64,000 bases of DNA from Cytophagales bacterium (GTDB taxonomy: Bacteria; Bacteroidota; Bacteroidia; Cytophagales; Spirosomataceae), in assembly GCA_013298025.1 (NCBI GenBank), contig JAAFJE010000015.1, positions 1 to 64,000 of the forward strand, given 5' to 3'. The position numbers and the translations under genes were made by a program. The notes below the pieces were generated by a model, which searched no databases, was not told the origin of the DNA, and saw only the letters and a program-made list of their open reading frames with translations. The number at the start of each line of letters is the position of its first letter. Within the stretch, counting starts at the first letter, position 1. Of this stretch, positions 1 through 9,438 are shown piece by piece.

Positions 1-320
1 AATGGAGTAGCAAAAAAACGAGTTAGGCGACGGTAATGAGAATTAGCTAAGGTATCATTCTTATCTGTAATCACACCAACTTGATTTTTAAGTTTGTTGA
101 GATTTACATTTTCTTTAACAATGATACTACAAATAATAACAAACAAGGTTTTTAACAATGTTTGTTGGCTTTTGGGTAAATCAGTCTTAAATTTGTCCAA
201 AAGCGAGACTAGAAGTTGTTGTTGGGTTTTCACACATTCACAACAACTTTTTTCTCGCTTTTATTCATTTTGTCCAGTAATCAGATAATTTTGTACAGAT
301 ATAATTAAACATCAACAATT

Positions 321-782
321 ATGAAAAAAAATATAGTAAATAGTGTATTGGTTTGGTCTTTAGCAACTGTTATTGGTTTAGGTTTGGTGCGAACATTGCC
401 CGCAGAAAAGTTAACTTGGGAAATACTTAAAGATGTTTCTTTCAAAAAGAAATGGTATGCCCAAGAATCTATTTTTATGCTTTACCCCACATTTGGACCA
501 AGCGTAAAACGACTCGAAAACAAAGATGTGACCATCAAAGGCTACGTGATTCCTGTAGATGCCTCTACCAATATGTACGTACTTTCGGCTTTTCCTTATA
601 GCCAATGCTTTTTCTGTGGCGGTGCAGGCCCCGAATCGGTGATGTCGCTCAAGCCTAAAAAAGGGTCAAGTAAGAAATACAAAACTGACGAAATGCACAC
701 GTTTACAGGCAAGCTGAAACTCAATGCCGACGATATTTATGAAATGAATTATATTTTGGAAGAAGCCGAATTACAAGAATAA
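321..782 (+). CDS. hypothetical protein with N-terminal signal/TM segment (possibly DUF3299-like)
   Basis: 153-aa ORF with N-terminal hydrophobic segment and 'VTIKGYVIPVD...CFFCGGAGPESVM' region. Confidence 0.6.
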   Translation: MKKNIVNSVLVWSLATVIGLGLVRTLPAEKLTWEILKDVSFKKKWYAQESIFMLYPTFGPSVKRLENKDVTIKGYVIPVDASTNMYVLSAFPYSQCFFCGGAGPESVMSLKPKKGSSKKYKTDEMHTFTGKLKLNADDIYEMNYILEEAELQE

Positions 783-840
783 CTTCACGCTAAGGTTAAA
801 TTTTAAGTATTTTTCTAATAAAGTGTTGGATTTTAAACAG

Positions 841-863
841 GGTCTCGTTAGTTTAGCGAGACC
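841..863 (+). terminator. stem-loop between 321-782 and glpD
   Basis: GGTCTCGTTA-gtt-TAGCGAGACC, 10-bp stem with one G-U; weak T-tract. Confidence 0.4.
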
Positions 864-885
864 TTTGTCATAAATACGCATAACA

Positions 886-2463
886 ATGAATCGAAACAAA
901 CAACTCGAAAAACTTAAAAATACCCCACAATATGATATTTGCATTATCGGCGGAGGTGCAACTGGTGCGGGTATAGCCTTAGACGCAACCTTGCGAGGGT
1001 TGAATGTTTTGTTGGTAGAAAAGCAAGACTTTGCCGCACAAACGTCTTCTAAGTCCACCAAATTGATTCATGGAGGTGTGCGATATTTGGAACAGGCCGT
1101 CAAAAAACTGGATTGGGAGCAGTACAAAATGGTACGTAAGGCGTTGAAAGAAAGAAGTATTTTATTACAAAATGCTCCTCATCTTACTCGTCCGTTGGCC
1201 TTACTTACGCCCTGCTTTTCGTTGATAGAAAGTGTGTATTATGCCATCGGCTTAAAGATGTATGAATGGATAGCTGGCAGCAAAAACATCGAAGCGAGCC
1301 AATGGCTTTCTAAGAAAAAAGCGTTGTCGCTCATTCCCGAACTGAAAAAAGAGCGGCTGCATTCGGCAGTATTATATTACGATGGACAACTCGACGATGC
1401 CCGCTATTGCTTGGCACTTATCCAAACAGCCGAGCAAAAAGGAGCAACGGTTATCAACCATATTCAAGCCTTAAAATTTGGGAAAAACGAAGATAACGGT
1501 CGCTTGAAATCGGTTTGGCTCAAAGACTTATTGCATCAAACCGAATACCACATCAGTGCCAAGGTGTTTGTCAATGCTACGGGCCCTTTTGCCGACCATA
1601 TTCGCAAACTGGCAAACCCCAAACTCAAACCTCGCATCAAGGTGAGTAGAGGAGCTCATATTGTTTTACCACAACAGTATTTACAAGGCAATACAGCCAT
1701 ACTTGTCCCCAAAACAGACGACGGACGTGTCATTTTTATGATTCCTTGGCAAGACCACTTATTGGTTGGAACAACCGACGAAGCCGATACGCTTTCAGAA
1801 ACGCCAGATTTAGAACCAGCCGAAAAAACCTATTTGATAGATTACGTCAATCGGTATTTGGCAACCAAAGTATCGGAAGATGCCGTAACCGCAGGCTTCG
1901 CTGGGCAACGCCCCTTGCTCGAAGCCCAATTACATACCGCCTTAGATGCCGAAACTAAATCGTTGGTGAGAGACCACGAGGTAGAAATAGACCGCCGTTC
2001 TCGTTTGGTGAGTATCATGGGAGGCAAATGGACAACCTACCGCCTCATGGCAAAAGACACGGTTGATGTGATTTTTGAAAATATTCTAAAAAAAGAAAGT
2101 CCTGCTTGTCAAACCGATACGCAAGTATTGTTTGGTGGTGTACATTATATATTTGACGACTGGCAACACCTGTGCAAGCACTATGCCATTTCGCCAGCTT
2201 CTGCCCAGCACCTCATGCGTAAATATGGCACATTGGCAAGTAGTGTACTGGCTTTGAGCCACGACGACAACAGTCTTTTAGCTCCTTTGGTAGAAGGACA
2301 TCCTTTTATCAAAGCGGAGGTTGTTTATGTTGTACAGGAAGAAATGGCGTGTTCGGTAGATGACGTATTGATACGTCGCTTGGGTCTGGGGCTACGAGAT
2401 GCCAAGGCAGCCGCCCAAGCACGCTCTTTCGTAACTCAAATACTCAAACAAATTATCGGCTAA
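886..2463 (+). CDS. glpD: glycerol-3-phosphate dehydrogenase (FAD-dependent)
   Basis: 525-aa ORF; 'DICIIGGGATGAGIALDATLRGLNVLLVEKQDFAAQTSSKSTKLIHGGVRYLE' is characteristic of GlpD. Confidence 0.93.
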   Translation: MNRNKQLEKLKNTPQYDICIIGGGATGAGIALDATLRGLNVLLVEKQDFAAQTSSKSTKLIHGGVRYLEQAVKKLDWEQYKMVRKALKERSILLQNAPHLTRPLALLTPCFSLIESVYYAIGLKMYEWIAGSKNIEASQWLSKKKALSLIPELKKERLHSAVLYYDGQLDDARYCLALIQTAEQKGATVINHIQALKFGKNEDNGRLKSVWLKDLLHQTEYHISAKVFVNATGPFADHIRKLANPKLKPRIKVSRGAHIVLPQQYLQGNTAILVPKTDDGRVIFMIPWQDHLLVGTTDEADTLSETPDLEPAEKTYLIDYVNRYLATKVSEDAVTAGFAGQRPLLEAQLHTALDAETKSLVRDHEVEIDRRSRLVSIMGGKWTTYRLMAKDTVDVIFENILKKESPACQTDTQVLFGGVHYIFDDWQHLCKHYAISPASAQHLMRKYGTLASSVLALSHDDNSLLAPLVEGHPFIKAEVVYVVQEEMACSVDDVLIRRLGLGLRDAKAAAQARSFVTQILKQIIG

Positions 2464-3460
2464 GATTGGCAAGGGCTTTTTCTACAATGGTATCAATATC
2501 ATGAGCCATGTCGTTGGTCGTCATATCCACTCGTATATCGGGGTCAATGCCTACTTCGATGTCTTGTTTTTGACTATTACAAAAAGCCATTGCCGAAAAA
2601 CGATACAGCCAACCATTGAGTAGCTCGCCACCAATAGGGCCTGCACCGCCGCCACCTGTTTTATCGCCAATCAAAGTTACTTGGGGTAAGTCTTTCATCG
2701 CAGCGGTAAACATATTGGCTGCACTAAAGGTGTGTCTGTTGACCAGCAACATTACTTTATTAGGATAATATATGCTAGAAGGAGCAACAGTTACGGGGAT
2801 ATAAGTACTAAAATCGTTAGGGTCTGCACTTTGCTTGCTGTAAGTATAACCAATTGTTGTAGAATGTTCAATAAAATATCTCACCAATAACCGAATATTC
2901 TCAACCGAACCTCCCCCATTATCACGAATATCTATGATTAGACCATTGGTATGGCTGAACGATTTGATGAGCGCATCCCAATCGTCGCTACTGAGGTCGG
3001 TGGCAAAACTGCCATAATACAAATAACCGATATTATTGGCTAAAATGGCTGTTCTTACCTTTGTGCCACAGCCCGTTTTGAGATAGCCTTTGGTAAGTAC
3101 ACTGTCGCTAAAATTATGGGCGTATCCGTTGAATAGCCCTTGATTGGTATAATAGCTATAAGTGACATTGGTATTAGGGATATGCAAGTTGACATGCCCA
3201 TCTTTAAGCTCGTTGAGCATTTGTGCTAAAATATTGAAAAAAGTACTCGCATTTTGTTGGTTGTTCACTTTGGCTTTGTATTTGTCATGAATGACGTTCC
3301 AATCAACATTTTTGATTTTAAAATAACAGTATTTTCCGTTTATCTCCTTCCAAAGTTGTTCAAATACAGCCTCGTTTGTGTTGCTTGGATTAGGTTCTAT
3401 GAGTAATTTTTCGCAACTACACAAACAGAATAGTAAGCTAAAATAGAGTATAATTTTCAT
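2453..3460 (-). CDS. S41 family C-terminal-processing-like peptidase, lipoprotein
   Basis: lipobox-like 'LFCLCSCE' N-terminus; 'GLIIDIRDNGGGSVENIRLLVRYF', 'VNRHTFSAANMFTAAMKDLPQVTLIGDKTGGGG'. Confidence 0.85.
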   Translation of the reverse strand: MKIILYFSLLFCLCSCEKLLIEPNPSNTNEAVFEQLWKEINGKYCYFKIKNVDWNVIHDKYKAKVNNQQNASTFFNILAQMLNELKDGHVNLHIPNTNVTYSYYTNQGLFNGYAHNFSDSVLTKGYLKTGCGTKVRTAILANNIGYLYYGSFATDLSSDDWDALIKSFSHTNGLIIDIRDNGGGSVENIRLLVRYFIEHSTTIGYTYSKQSADPNDFSTYIPVTVAPSSIYYPNKVMLLVNRHTFSAANMFTAAMKDLPQVTLIGDKTGGGGAGPIGGELLNGWLYRFSAMAFCNSQKQDIEVGIDPDIRVDMTTNDMAHDIDTIVEKALANLSR

Positions 3461-3472
3461 AGAAAAATGTTT

Positions 3473-4306
3473 TTAAAATTCAACAATACGCCCAATTCCT
3501 ACAGAGGTATTACTTAAAATAAAAGCCGATGGCTCGTTATAGCGTTTAAAATACCAATTGATGCCCAACCGCCAGCGAACAAAGCGGGGCTGATGTTTAT
3601 GCGTATATTTGGCTCGGGGACTAAAATCAATATTTACGCCATTGGTCACAGACAAAAACTGATTGACGCTTCCAGCATAAATATAATATGGAAGATTATC
3701 CCAGAAGTTTTGCCTAAAATAAATCCCATGAGAATACCCCGAACGACCCAATACACTTACCAAAGAACTCCGAAAAACGTCCTGAAATTGTAATAATCCT
3801 CCAAATATTTTAATTTTTTTTTGAAAAAATAAACAAAATCCTAGATTAATTCCTGCATCGAGTGAAAGTTCATTATTACCATAACTCAGGGAATAAATAT
3901 TAGAGGTTCTCGATGCAAAAATGGCATTAGCAAAGCCACCAACATAGCATTTGCCTTTGTCGTTGTGGGCGATATTATACATTTTACTGTAATAAAAATT
4001 CCCTTCGTTGCTCCAAATTCTCAGGTAATAGGGCATTTGAGGAATAGCCACCCGTACCGTAAAAACCTTGCTAACAAGGCTTTTGGTGGTACTTTTTTCC
4101 CATTTCATAATAGCTCCAAAAGTAGGTAAATCATACACCATCGGATTCAAATAATCGTCTCGAAAAGTGGTACGACCAACTTCTAACATCAGCACTTTTT
4201 TACGTAAAACAGCTTCGGAATCGGCTGTTTCTTGTGGCAACGGCGATGCACATAAGCTACCTAGCAAAATTGATAATACAAAAATCATCGTATAAGGTTT
4301 ACCCAA
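3473..4306 (-). CDS. hypothetical outer-membrane beta-barrel-like protein
   Basis: signal peptide; alternating aromatic/hydrophobic strands, terminal aromatic Phe (..GIGRIVEF). Confidence 0.5.
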   Translation of the reverse strand: MGKPYTMIFVLSILLGSLCASPLPQETADSEAVLRKKVLMLEVGRTTFRDDYLNPMVYDLPTFGAIMKWEKSTTKSLVSKVFTVRVAIPQMPYYLRIWSNEGNFYYSKMYNIAHNDKGKCYVGGFANAIFASRTSNIYSLSYGNNELSLDAGINLGFCLFFQKKIKIFGGLLQFQDVFRSSLVSVLGRSGYSHGIYFRQNFWDNLPYYIYAGSVNQFLSVTNGVNIDFSPRAKYTHKHQPRFVRWRLGINWYFKRYNEPSAFILSNTSVGIGRIVEF

Positions 4307-4593
4307 AAGCAGTAATTGAAAAATTGGTCAGGAAATTTATGTTGAGACTTTAGTGGAAGAAAAGAAGTGTCAAATTAAGGAATTTATTCAATATTTTACA
4401 AAAAAATAAAATCGACAAATGTAAATGAGGCTGTGCGAAAGGTGATAAAATCGTTCATTTTTGATTTTAGGTGTCGGATTTCGGATTTGTTGAATACTTT
4501 TTTGACCTATTTTATAAAAAATGTAAAGTATTTGCTCACATTTCCGAAATCCTCAATAGAGCTAAAATTCTCGTGTCACACGAGTCGAATAGT

Positions 4594-5745
4594 TTATTTT
4601 TTCAAGATTTCTCGTGCTATTACCATTTTCTGTATTTCGGAAGTACCCTCATAAATCTGCGTAATTTTGGCATCACGCATCATGCGTTCTACATGAAATT
4701 CTCGAACAAAACCATAGCCTCCATGAATCTGCACCGCTTCCACAGTGGTGTTCATGGCAACCGTCGAGGCAAACAACTTCGCCATCGCTGCCGATTTTAC
4801 ATAATCTTGGTGCAGGTCTTTGTCGAGTGCCGCCCGATAACACAGCAAACGTGCCGCTTCTATCTGTGTAGCCATATCGGCCAACTTGAATTGTATGGCT
4901 TGGTGTTCGGCGATGGCTTTCCCAAAGGTTTTGCGTTCCTGTGCATAATTCAGTGCCAATTCATAAGCTCCGCCAGCAATGCCCAAAGCCTGGGCAGCAA
5001 TGCCAATGCGGCCACCGTTGAGGGTATTCATGGCTAGTTTAAAGCCAAAACCATCGTTGCCAATGCGGTTTTCTTTGGGTACTATTACATCGTTGAAATG
5101 TATGGCATGGGTATCGGAACCTCTGATGCCGAGCTTGTTTTCTTTTTTACCAACCTCAAACCCTTTCCATTGCTTCTCTACAATCAGACAATTGATGCCT
5201 TTATGCTTGAGGGCAGGATGCGTTTGGGCAAACACCAAAAATACATCGGCACGACCGCCGTTGGTAATCCAGTTTTTAGTACCATTCAATACATAATGGT
5301 CGCCTTTGTCTTCGGCGAAAGTTTGTTGCGAGGTGGCATCAGAGCCTGCTTCTGGCTCTGAAAGGGCAAATGCACCTAAGATTTCGCCCGTGGCAAGACG
5401 TGACAAATACCGCTCTTTTTGGCTTGGCGTACCAAAATGCTCTAACCCATAGCAGACCAACGAATTATTGACCGACACCATCACACCAGCCGAAGCATCT
5501 ACTTTCGAGAGTTCTTCTACCGCCAACACATACGAAATGGTGTCCATACCACCGCCACCATATTCGGGCGAAACCATCATTCCCATCAAGCCCATCTCGC
5601 TCATTTTCCGGACCAGTTCATCTGGAAAATACGCTTGTTCGTCCCGTTCAATCACGCCAGCCCACAATTCTCGTTGAGCAAAATCTCGAACAGCCTGCTG
5701 TACGGCAAACTGTTCTTCTGTCAATAGCAAATTACTTGTATTCAT
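4594..5745 (-). CDS. acyl-CoA dehydrogenase
   Basis: 383-aa ORF; 'FALSEPEAGSDATS', 'YVLNGTKNWITNGG', 'ERKTFGKAIAEHQAIQFKLADM', 'QIHGGYGFVREFHVERMMRDAKITQIYEGTSEIQ'. Confidence 0.95.
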   Translation of the reverse strand: MNTSNLLLTEEQFAVQQAVRDFAQRELWAGVIERDEQAYFPDELVRKMSEMGLMGMMVSPEYGGGGMDTISYVLAVEELSKVDASAGVMVSVNNSLVCYGLEHFGTPSQKERYLSRLATGEILGAFALSEPEAGSDATSQQTFAEDKGDHYVLNGTKNWITNGGRADVFLVFAQTHPALKHKGINCLIVEKQWKGFEVGKKENKLGIRGSDTHAIHFNDVIVPKENRIGNDGFGFKLAMNTLNGGRIGIAAQALGIAGGAYELALNYAQERKTFGKAIAEHQAIQFKLADMATQIEAARLLCYRAALDKDLHQDYVKSAAMAKLFASTVAMNTTVEAVQIHGGYGFVREFHVERMMRDAKITQIYEGTSEIQKMVIAREILKK

Positions 5746-6066
5746 AGTTTAGTTTTGAGTAAAATAAAAGTTTGTTGAAATATTATTTTTTTAATAATGC
5801 CACAAAACAGAAAAGGAAAGTTTTTGTAACATATTACCGCTATTTTATGGTTACGAATAAGATTTTTTTAACCTAAAAAAACACCTGTCCTCTCTAATGT
5901 AATGTGTAGGTTCAGGAAGGCGTATGTACAAACGCCCAAAGCCATAATAACACAAGAAAGGTGCAGTGTAATCGGTTGCAATAAAATCTTTTTTAAGCAT
6001 CAAACCGCCCTTACAGCAGCTACAAGGCTGTATCAATAGCCTTTGGGGAGAGGTATTCAAATATAC

Positions 6067-6092
6067 AAAATAGTATGCAAGCATACTATTTT
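6067..6092. promoter_or_regulatory. 26-bp palindrome in the intergenic region upstream of mreB
   Basis: AAAATAGTATGC-AA-GCATACTATTTT, perfect 12-bp arms. Confidence 0.5.
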
Positions 6093-6355
6093 TCACATAA
6101 AAAAAATTATACATTTTGTTCGTAGAAAAAGGCTTTTCTACAACTTTCTCTCTAATTTTGTACTTTAGCAAGAAATAAGGCAGGCAGAAAGGTTTGGCAT
6201 AATCTAAACTTTTCGATAACTTGCAATAAAACTTATTTTTTGCTAAAAAATAGGCATTCAACCTGTCAAAATAGTTAAGTTTTCATTCACTGATAGCCAT
6301 TAATTGTAGTAAATATTTTCGTTAAGATTTAAAACAAGATTTAAGCACTGAAACA

Positions 6356-7381
6356 ATGGGATTATTTAATTTCCTAACTTCCGACATAGCAATTGATTTG
6401 GGTACAGCCAATACCCTCATTATTCATAAAGACAAAATTGTGGTTGATGAGCCTTCTATCATCGCCTTAGATAAAGCCACCAACAAAGTATTAGCCATTG
6501 GGAATAAAGCGATGCAAATGCACGAAAAAACCAATGAAAACATCAAGACCATTCGCCCCTTAAAAGATGGCGTAATTGCCGACTTTACGGCTGCCGAATT
6601 GATGATTCGTGGCATGATTAAGATGATTGACACGGGCAATCGCTTTTTTACGCCTTCGCATCGCATGGTGGTATGTATTCCGTCGGGGATTACCGAAGTA
6701 GAAAAAAGAGCGGTAAAAGATTCTTGCGAACACGCAGGAGCGAAAGAAGTATATATGGTGCATGAGCCCATTGCGGCAGCTATTGGGATTGGCATCGACA
6801 TTGAGCAACCCAACGGCTCGATGATTGTGGACATTGGCGGAGGTACAACCGAAATTGCTGTAATTGCCTTGTCAGGTATTGTTTGCGAGGCTTCAGTACG
6901 CATTGCTGGCGATGTATTTACACGTGATATTGTTGATTATATGCGTCGTGAACACAACCTTTTGATTGGAGAGCGTTCGGCGGAGCTAATCAAAATAGAA
7001 GTAGGTTCGGCATTGCCAGAGCTAGACAACCCTCCTGCCGATTATGAAATTCGTGGTCGTGACTTAATGACGGGTATTCCGAAAGAAATCAAGGTGACGT
7101 ATTCGGAAATTGCGTATTCCTTAGATAAATCTATTTCTAAAATTGAAGAAGCCGTGATGAAAGCCCTAGAGGTATCGCCACCAGAGCTTTCTGCGGATAT
7201 TTATCATAATGGCATCCACCTGACAGGTGGAGGTGCGTTGTTGCATGGACTCGACAAGCGTATTGCCAACAAAACGAAATTACCGATTCATATTGCCGAC
7301 GACCCATTAAGAGCGGTTGTAAGAGGAACTGGCGAAGTATTGAAGCATTTAGACCACTACAAGCCCATTTTGATTTCGTAA
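6356..7381 (+). CDS. mreB: rod shape-determining protein MreB
   Basis: 'FNFLTSDIAIDLGTANTLIIHKDKIVVDEPSI', 'MIVDIGGGTTEIAVIALSGIV', 'LTGGGALLHGLDKRI'. Confidence 0.97.
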   Translation: MGLFNFLTSDIAIDLGTANTLIIHKDKIVVDEPSIIALDKATNKVLAIGNKAMQMHEKTNENIKTIRPLKDGVIADFTAAELMIRGMIKMIDTGNRFFTPSHRMVVCIPSGITEVEKRAVKDSCEHAGAKEVYMVHEPIAAAIGIGIDIEQPNGSMIVDIGGGTTEIAVIALSGIVCEASVRIAGDVFTRDIVDYMRREHNLLIGERSAELIKIEVGSALPELDNPPADYEIRGRDLMTGIPKEIKVTYSEIAYSLDKSISKIEEAVMKALEVSPPELSADIYHNGIHLTGGGALLHGLDKRIANKTKLPIHIADDPLRAVVRGTGEVLKHLDHYKPILIS

Positions 7382-7447
7382 GTAAAATAGTAGCATTAAC
7401 GAGCAGCAGGCTTGCTGTTTTCGTATATCAAAGTATATAACCCTAGG

Positions 7448-7488
7448 TGAATGAGAGAATGATAGCAGGCTCTCATTCATTTTTTTTA
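7448..7488 (+). terminator. rho-independent terminator-like hairpin between mreB and mreC
   Basis: TGAATGAGAG...CTCTCATTCA 10-bp stem followed by T-tract. Confidence 0.7.
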
Positions 7489-7510
7489 AGGACAAATCCT
7501 TTCTTGTGCC

Positions 7511-8362
7511 ATGTATAAATTATTCCAGTTCATTTCAAAGCAACGGGCTTTTATCATGTTCGTACTTTTGGAGGTACTGAGTTTGTGGTTTTTCTATTCG
7601 TATAACAACTACCCCAACGCCGTTTTATTCAATACCACCAACTTTTATATTGCACAGGCGTTAAAAACATCTAATTCTATCAAGGCATATTCTCGACTCA
7701 GCGAAGTAAACGATACCTTGGCTTTAGAAAACCAACGTTTGAGAGAAGCCCTTATGCGACTACAGGCGGCACAATTGGTACAGCCCAAAGTCAATTATAA
7801 GGCCGATTCGATGGTGGCGGCACGCTTCCAGCCAGTTGTTGCCAAGGTACTAGACCTGAGTACCAACCAGTTTAATAATTATATTACCATTGACAAAGGC
7901 ACAGCCGATGGCCTAGCACCGGGCATGGGCGTGATTTCGTCGAGTGGTGTTGTGGGTAAAATCAAGTCGTGTAGTCAGCATCTTTCTATCGTGATTTCTA
8001 TTTTACATACCGAATACACTATGTCAGCCAAAGTACGCCGCAACAATGAAATAGGTTCGGTGAAATGGGATGGTAAAAACCCAGAATTGGTTGAAATGAC
8101 CGACGTTTCACGCTATAAGCAAGTAGTGGTACGAGATACGATTGTCACCTCAGATTTCAACTATGTATTTCCTCCAGATATTACGATTGGCTACGTGACC
8201 AAAGTGGGCGTAAAAAAGGATATGACTTTTCATGATATACAGGTGCGTTTGGCTACCAATTTCAATTCTCTTTCGTATGTGTATGTGATAAAAAATAAGT
8301 TGGAGAAAGAGTTGAAAGAATTGGAAGAACAACCCCTAAACAATGTTCCGTCTAAAAAATAG
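7511..8362 (+). CDS. mreC: rod shape-determining protein MreC
   Basis: position after mreB; N-terminal TM, 'AARFQPVVAKVLDLSTNQFNNYITIDKGTADGLAPGMGVISSSGVVGKI'. Confidence 0.93.
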   Translation: MYKLFQFISKQRAFIMFVLLEVLSLWFFYSYNNYPNAVLFNTTNFYIAQALKTSNSIKAYSRLSEVNDTLALENQRLREALMRLQAAQLVQPKVNYKADSMVAARFQPVVAKVLDLSTNQFNNYITIDKGTADGLAPGMGVISSSGVVGKIKSCSQHLSIVISILHTEYTMSAKVRRNNEIGSVKWDGKNPELVEMTDVSRYKQVVVRDTIVTSDFNYVFPPDITIGYVTKVGVKKDMTFHDIQVRLATNFNSLSYVYVIKNKLEKELKELEEQPLNNVPSKK

Positions 8363-8473
8363 CGACAGTTTTGTTTTCATTCAAGCAGCATTAGAATTGA
8401 TTTATAAAAGGTATAATTATTTAAAAATCAATAGCTTAATTTTGCAATTCACTATTCAGCACTCATACTTAGG

Positions 8474-8980
8474 ATGACTTCTCGTAATATTATTCCGCAG
8501 GTTTTGATATTTATTTTTTATTTGTTGTTGCAGGTATTTTTTGTTAGACAATTAGTCTTCTTCAATTATTCCTTTTGTTTTGCATACATCGCCACTATTT
8601 TACTTTTACCTTTTGAAACTACCCGTTTACAATTGGTTATTTTGGGCTTTGTGGCAGGGATTTTTGTAGATTCCTTCTATAATACAATTGGAGCTAATGC
8701 GGCGGCGGCTACGCTTATCGCCTATTTGCGTCCTAGCATTATCACCTTGCTTACGCCCCAAAGAGGCTACGACGAGCGTCAAACCCTTACGATGCGTTCG
8801 ATGGGACTTTCATGGTTTTTATCCTATATTGGCCTGTTGGCGTTTATTCATCATTTTGTCCTTTTTATGCTCGAAGCATCGAATTGGGGCTTGTTTGTAC
8901 CTGTGTTAATCAAAACGCTTGCCAGTGTACTTTTTACAAGTGTGGTAATCGTGATTATGCAATTATTTAGAAATGATTAG
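8474..8980 (+). CDS. mreD: rod shape-determining protein MreD-like membrane protein
   Basis: 168-aa multi-TM protein directly downstream of mreBC. Confidence 0.8.
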   Translation: MTSRNIIPQVLIFIFYLLLQVFFVRQLVFFNYSFCFAYIATILLLPFETTRLQLVILGFVAGIFVDSFYNTIGANAAAATLIAYLRPSIITLLTPQRGYDERQTLTMRSMGLSWFLSYIGLLAFIHHFVLFMLEASNWGLFVPVLIKTLASVLFTSVVIVIMQLFRND

Positions 8981-9095
8981 GTACGAATGTAGAATTGTGA
9001 ATTGTGCATTAGTGTTTTAATTTTCAGTATCTTATATCTTAAATTAACATTAAATTTACACGAATTTACTTCTAAGTTATATAGAGCTTCTATTC

Positions 9096-9128
9096 AAAAA
9101 AATCCACTCTTGAGGGAGTGGATTTTTT
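9096..9128. terminator. bidirectional rho-independent terminator between convergent mreD and 9154-9342
   Basis: AAAAAATCCACTC-ttgagg-GAGTGGATTTTTT. Confidence 0.85.
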
Positions 9129-9153
9129 AGTACTATTCAGCAATGCAATGGCT

Positions 9154-9342
9154 CTAGTGTTTGGGGCAACCGCAATCTTTTTTACGAAAAAGTCCCCAAA
9201 GAAATCCTTTTTTACGTCGTCTTTTATAACGAGCATTGGTACTGGCACTTTTGATAACAGTACGCTTATTGGTCGATGTCGCCGCCTCTGTTTCAAGACT
9301 TAAACAAGAGAGTATCAATCCTAACAAAAGAAGCTTTTTCAT
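9154..9342 (-). CDS. small secreted basic Cys-containing protein
   Basis: 62-aa ORF with signal peptide and 'KRRRKKGFLWGLFRKKDCGCPKH' C-terminus. Confidence 0.55.
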   Translation of the reverse strand: MKKLLLLGLILSCLSLETEAATSTNKRTVIKSASTNARYKRRRKKGFLWGLFRKKDCGCPKH

Positions 9343-9438
9343 AATAATGCTGTGTTGAGTAAATAAAAAACTAACGAAATAATTCCTAACATATTGCCTT
9401 GGCTATGCTTGAAAGCATTGATATACAATATCTTGATG

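Noticed and set aside
94-288. ORF of 64 aa at the window start
   Set aside because: Low-complexity, no ribosome-binding or family evidence; left unannotated.
2453-2463. 11-bp overlap between convergent glpD and the S41 peptidase
   Set aside because: Common in compact genomes; no extra significance.
4979-5677. Several plus-strand ORFs antisense to acyl-CoA dehydrogenase (and many similar antisense ORFs, e.g. in SusC, mutL, the RND pump)
   Set aside because: They are shadows of strongly supported coding sequences on the opposite strand.
5851-6261. 136-aa minus-strand ORF upstream of mreB
   Set aside because: Composition unlike neighbouring proteins, no signal or domain motif; overlaps palindromic intergenic sequence, so probably non-coding.
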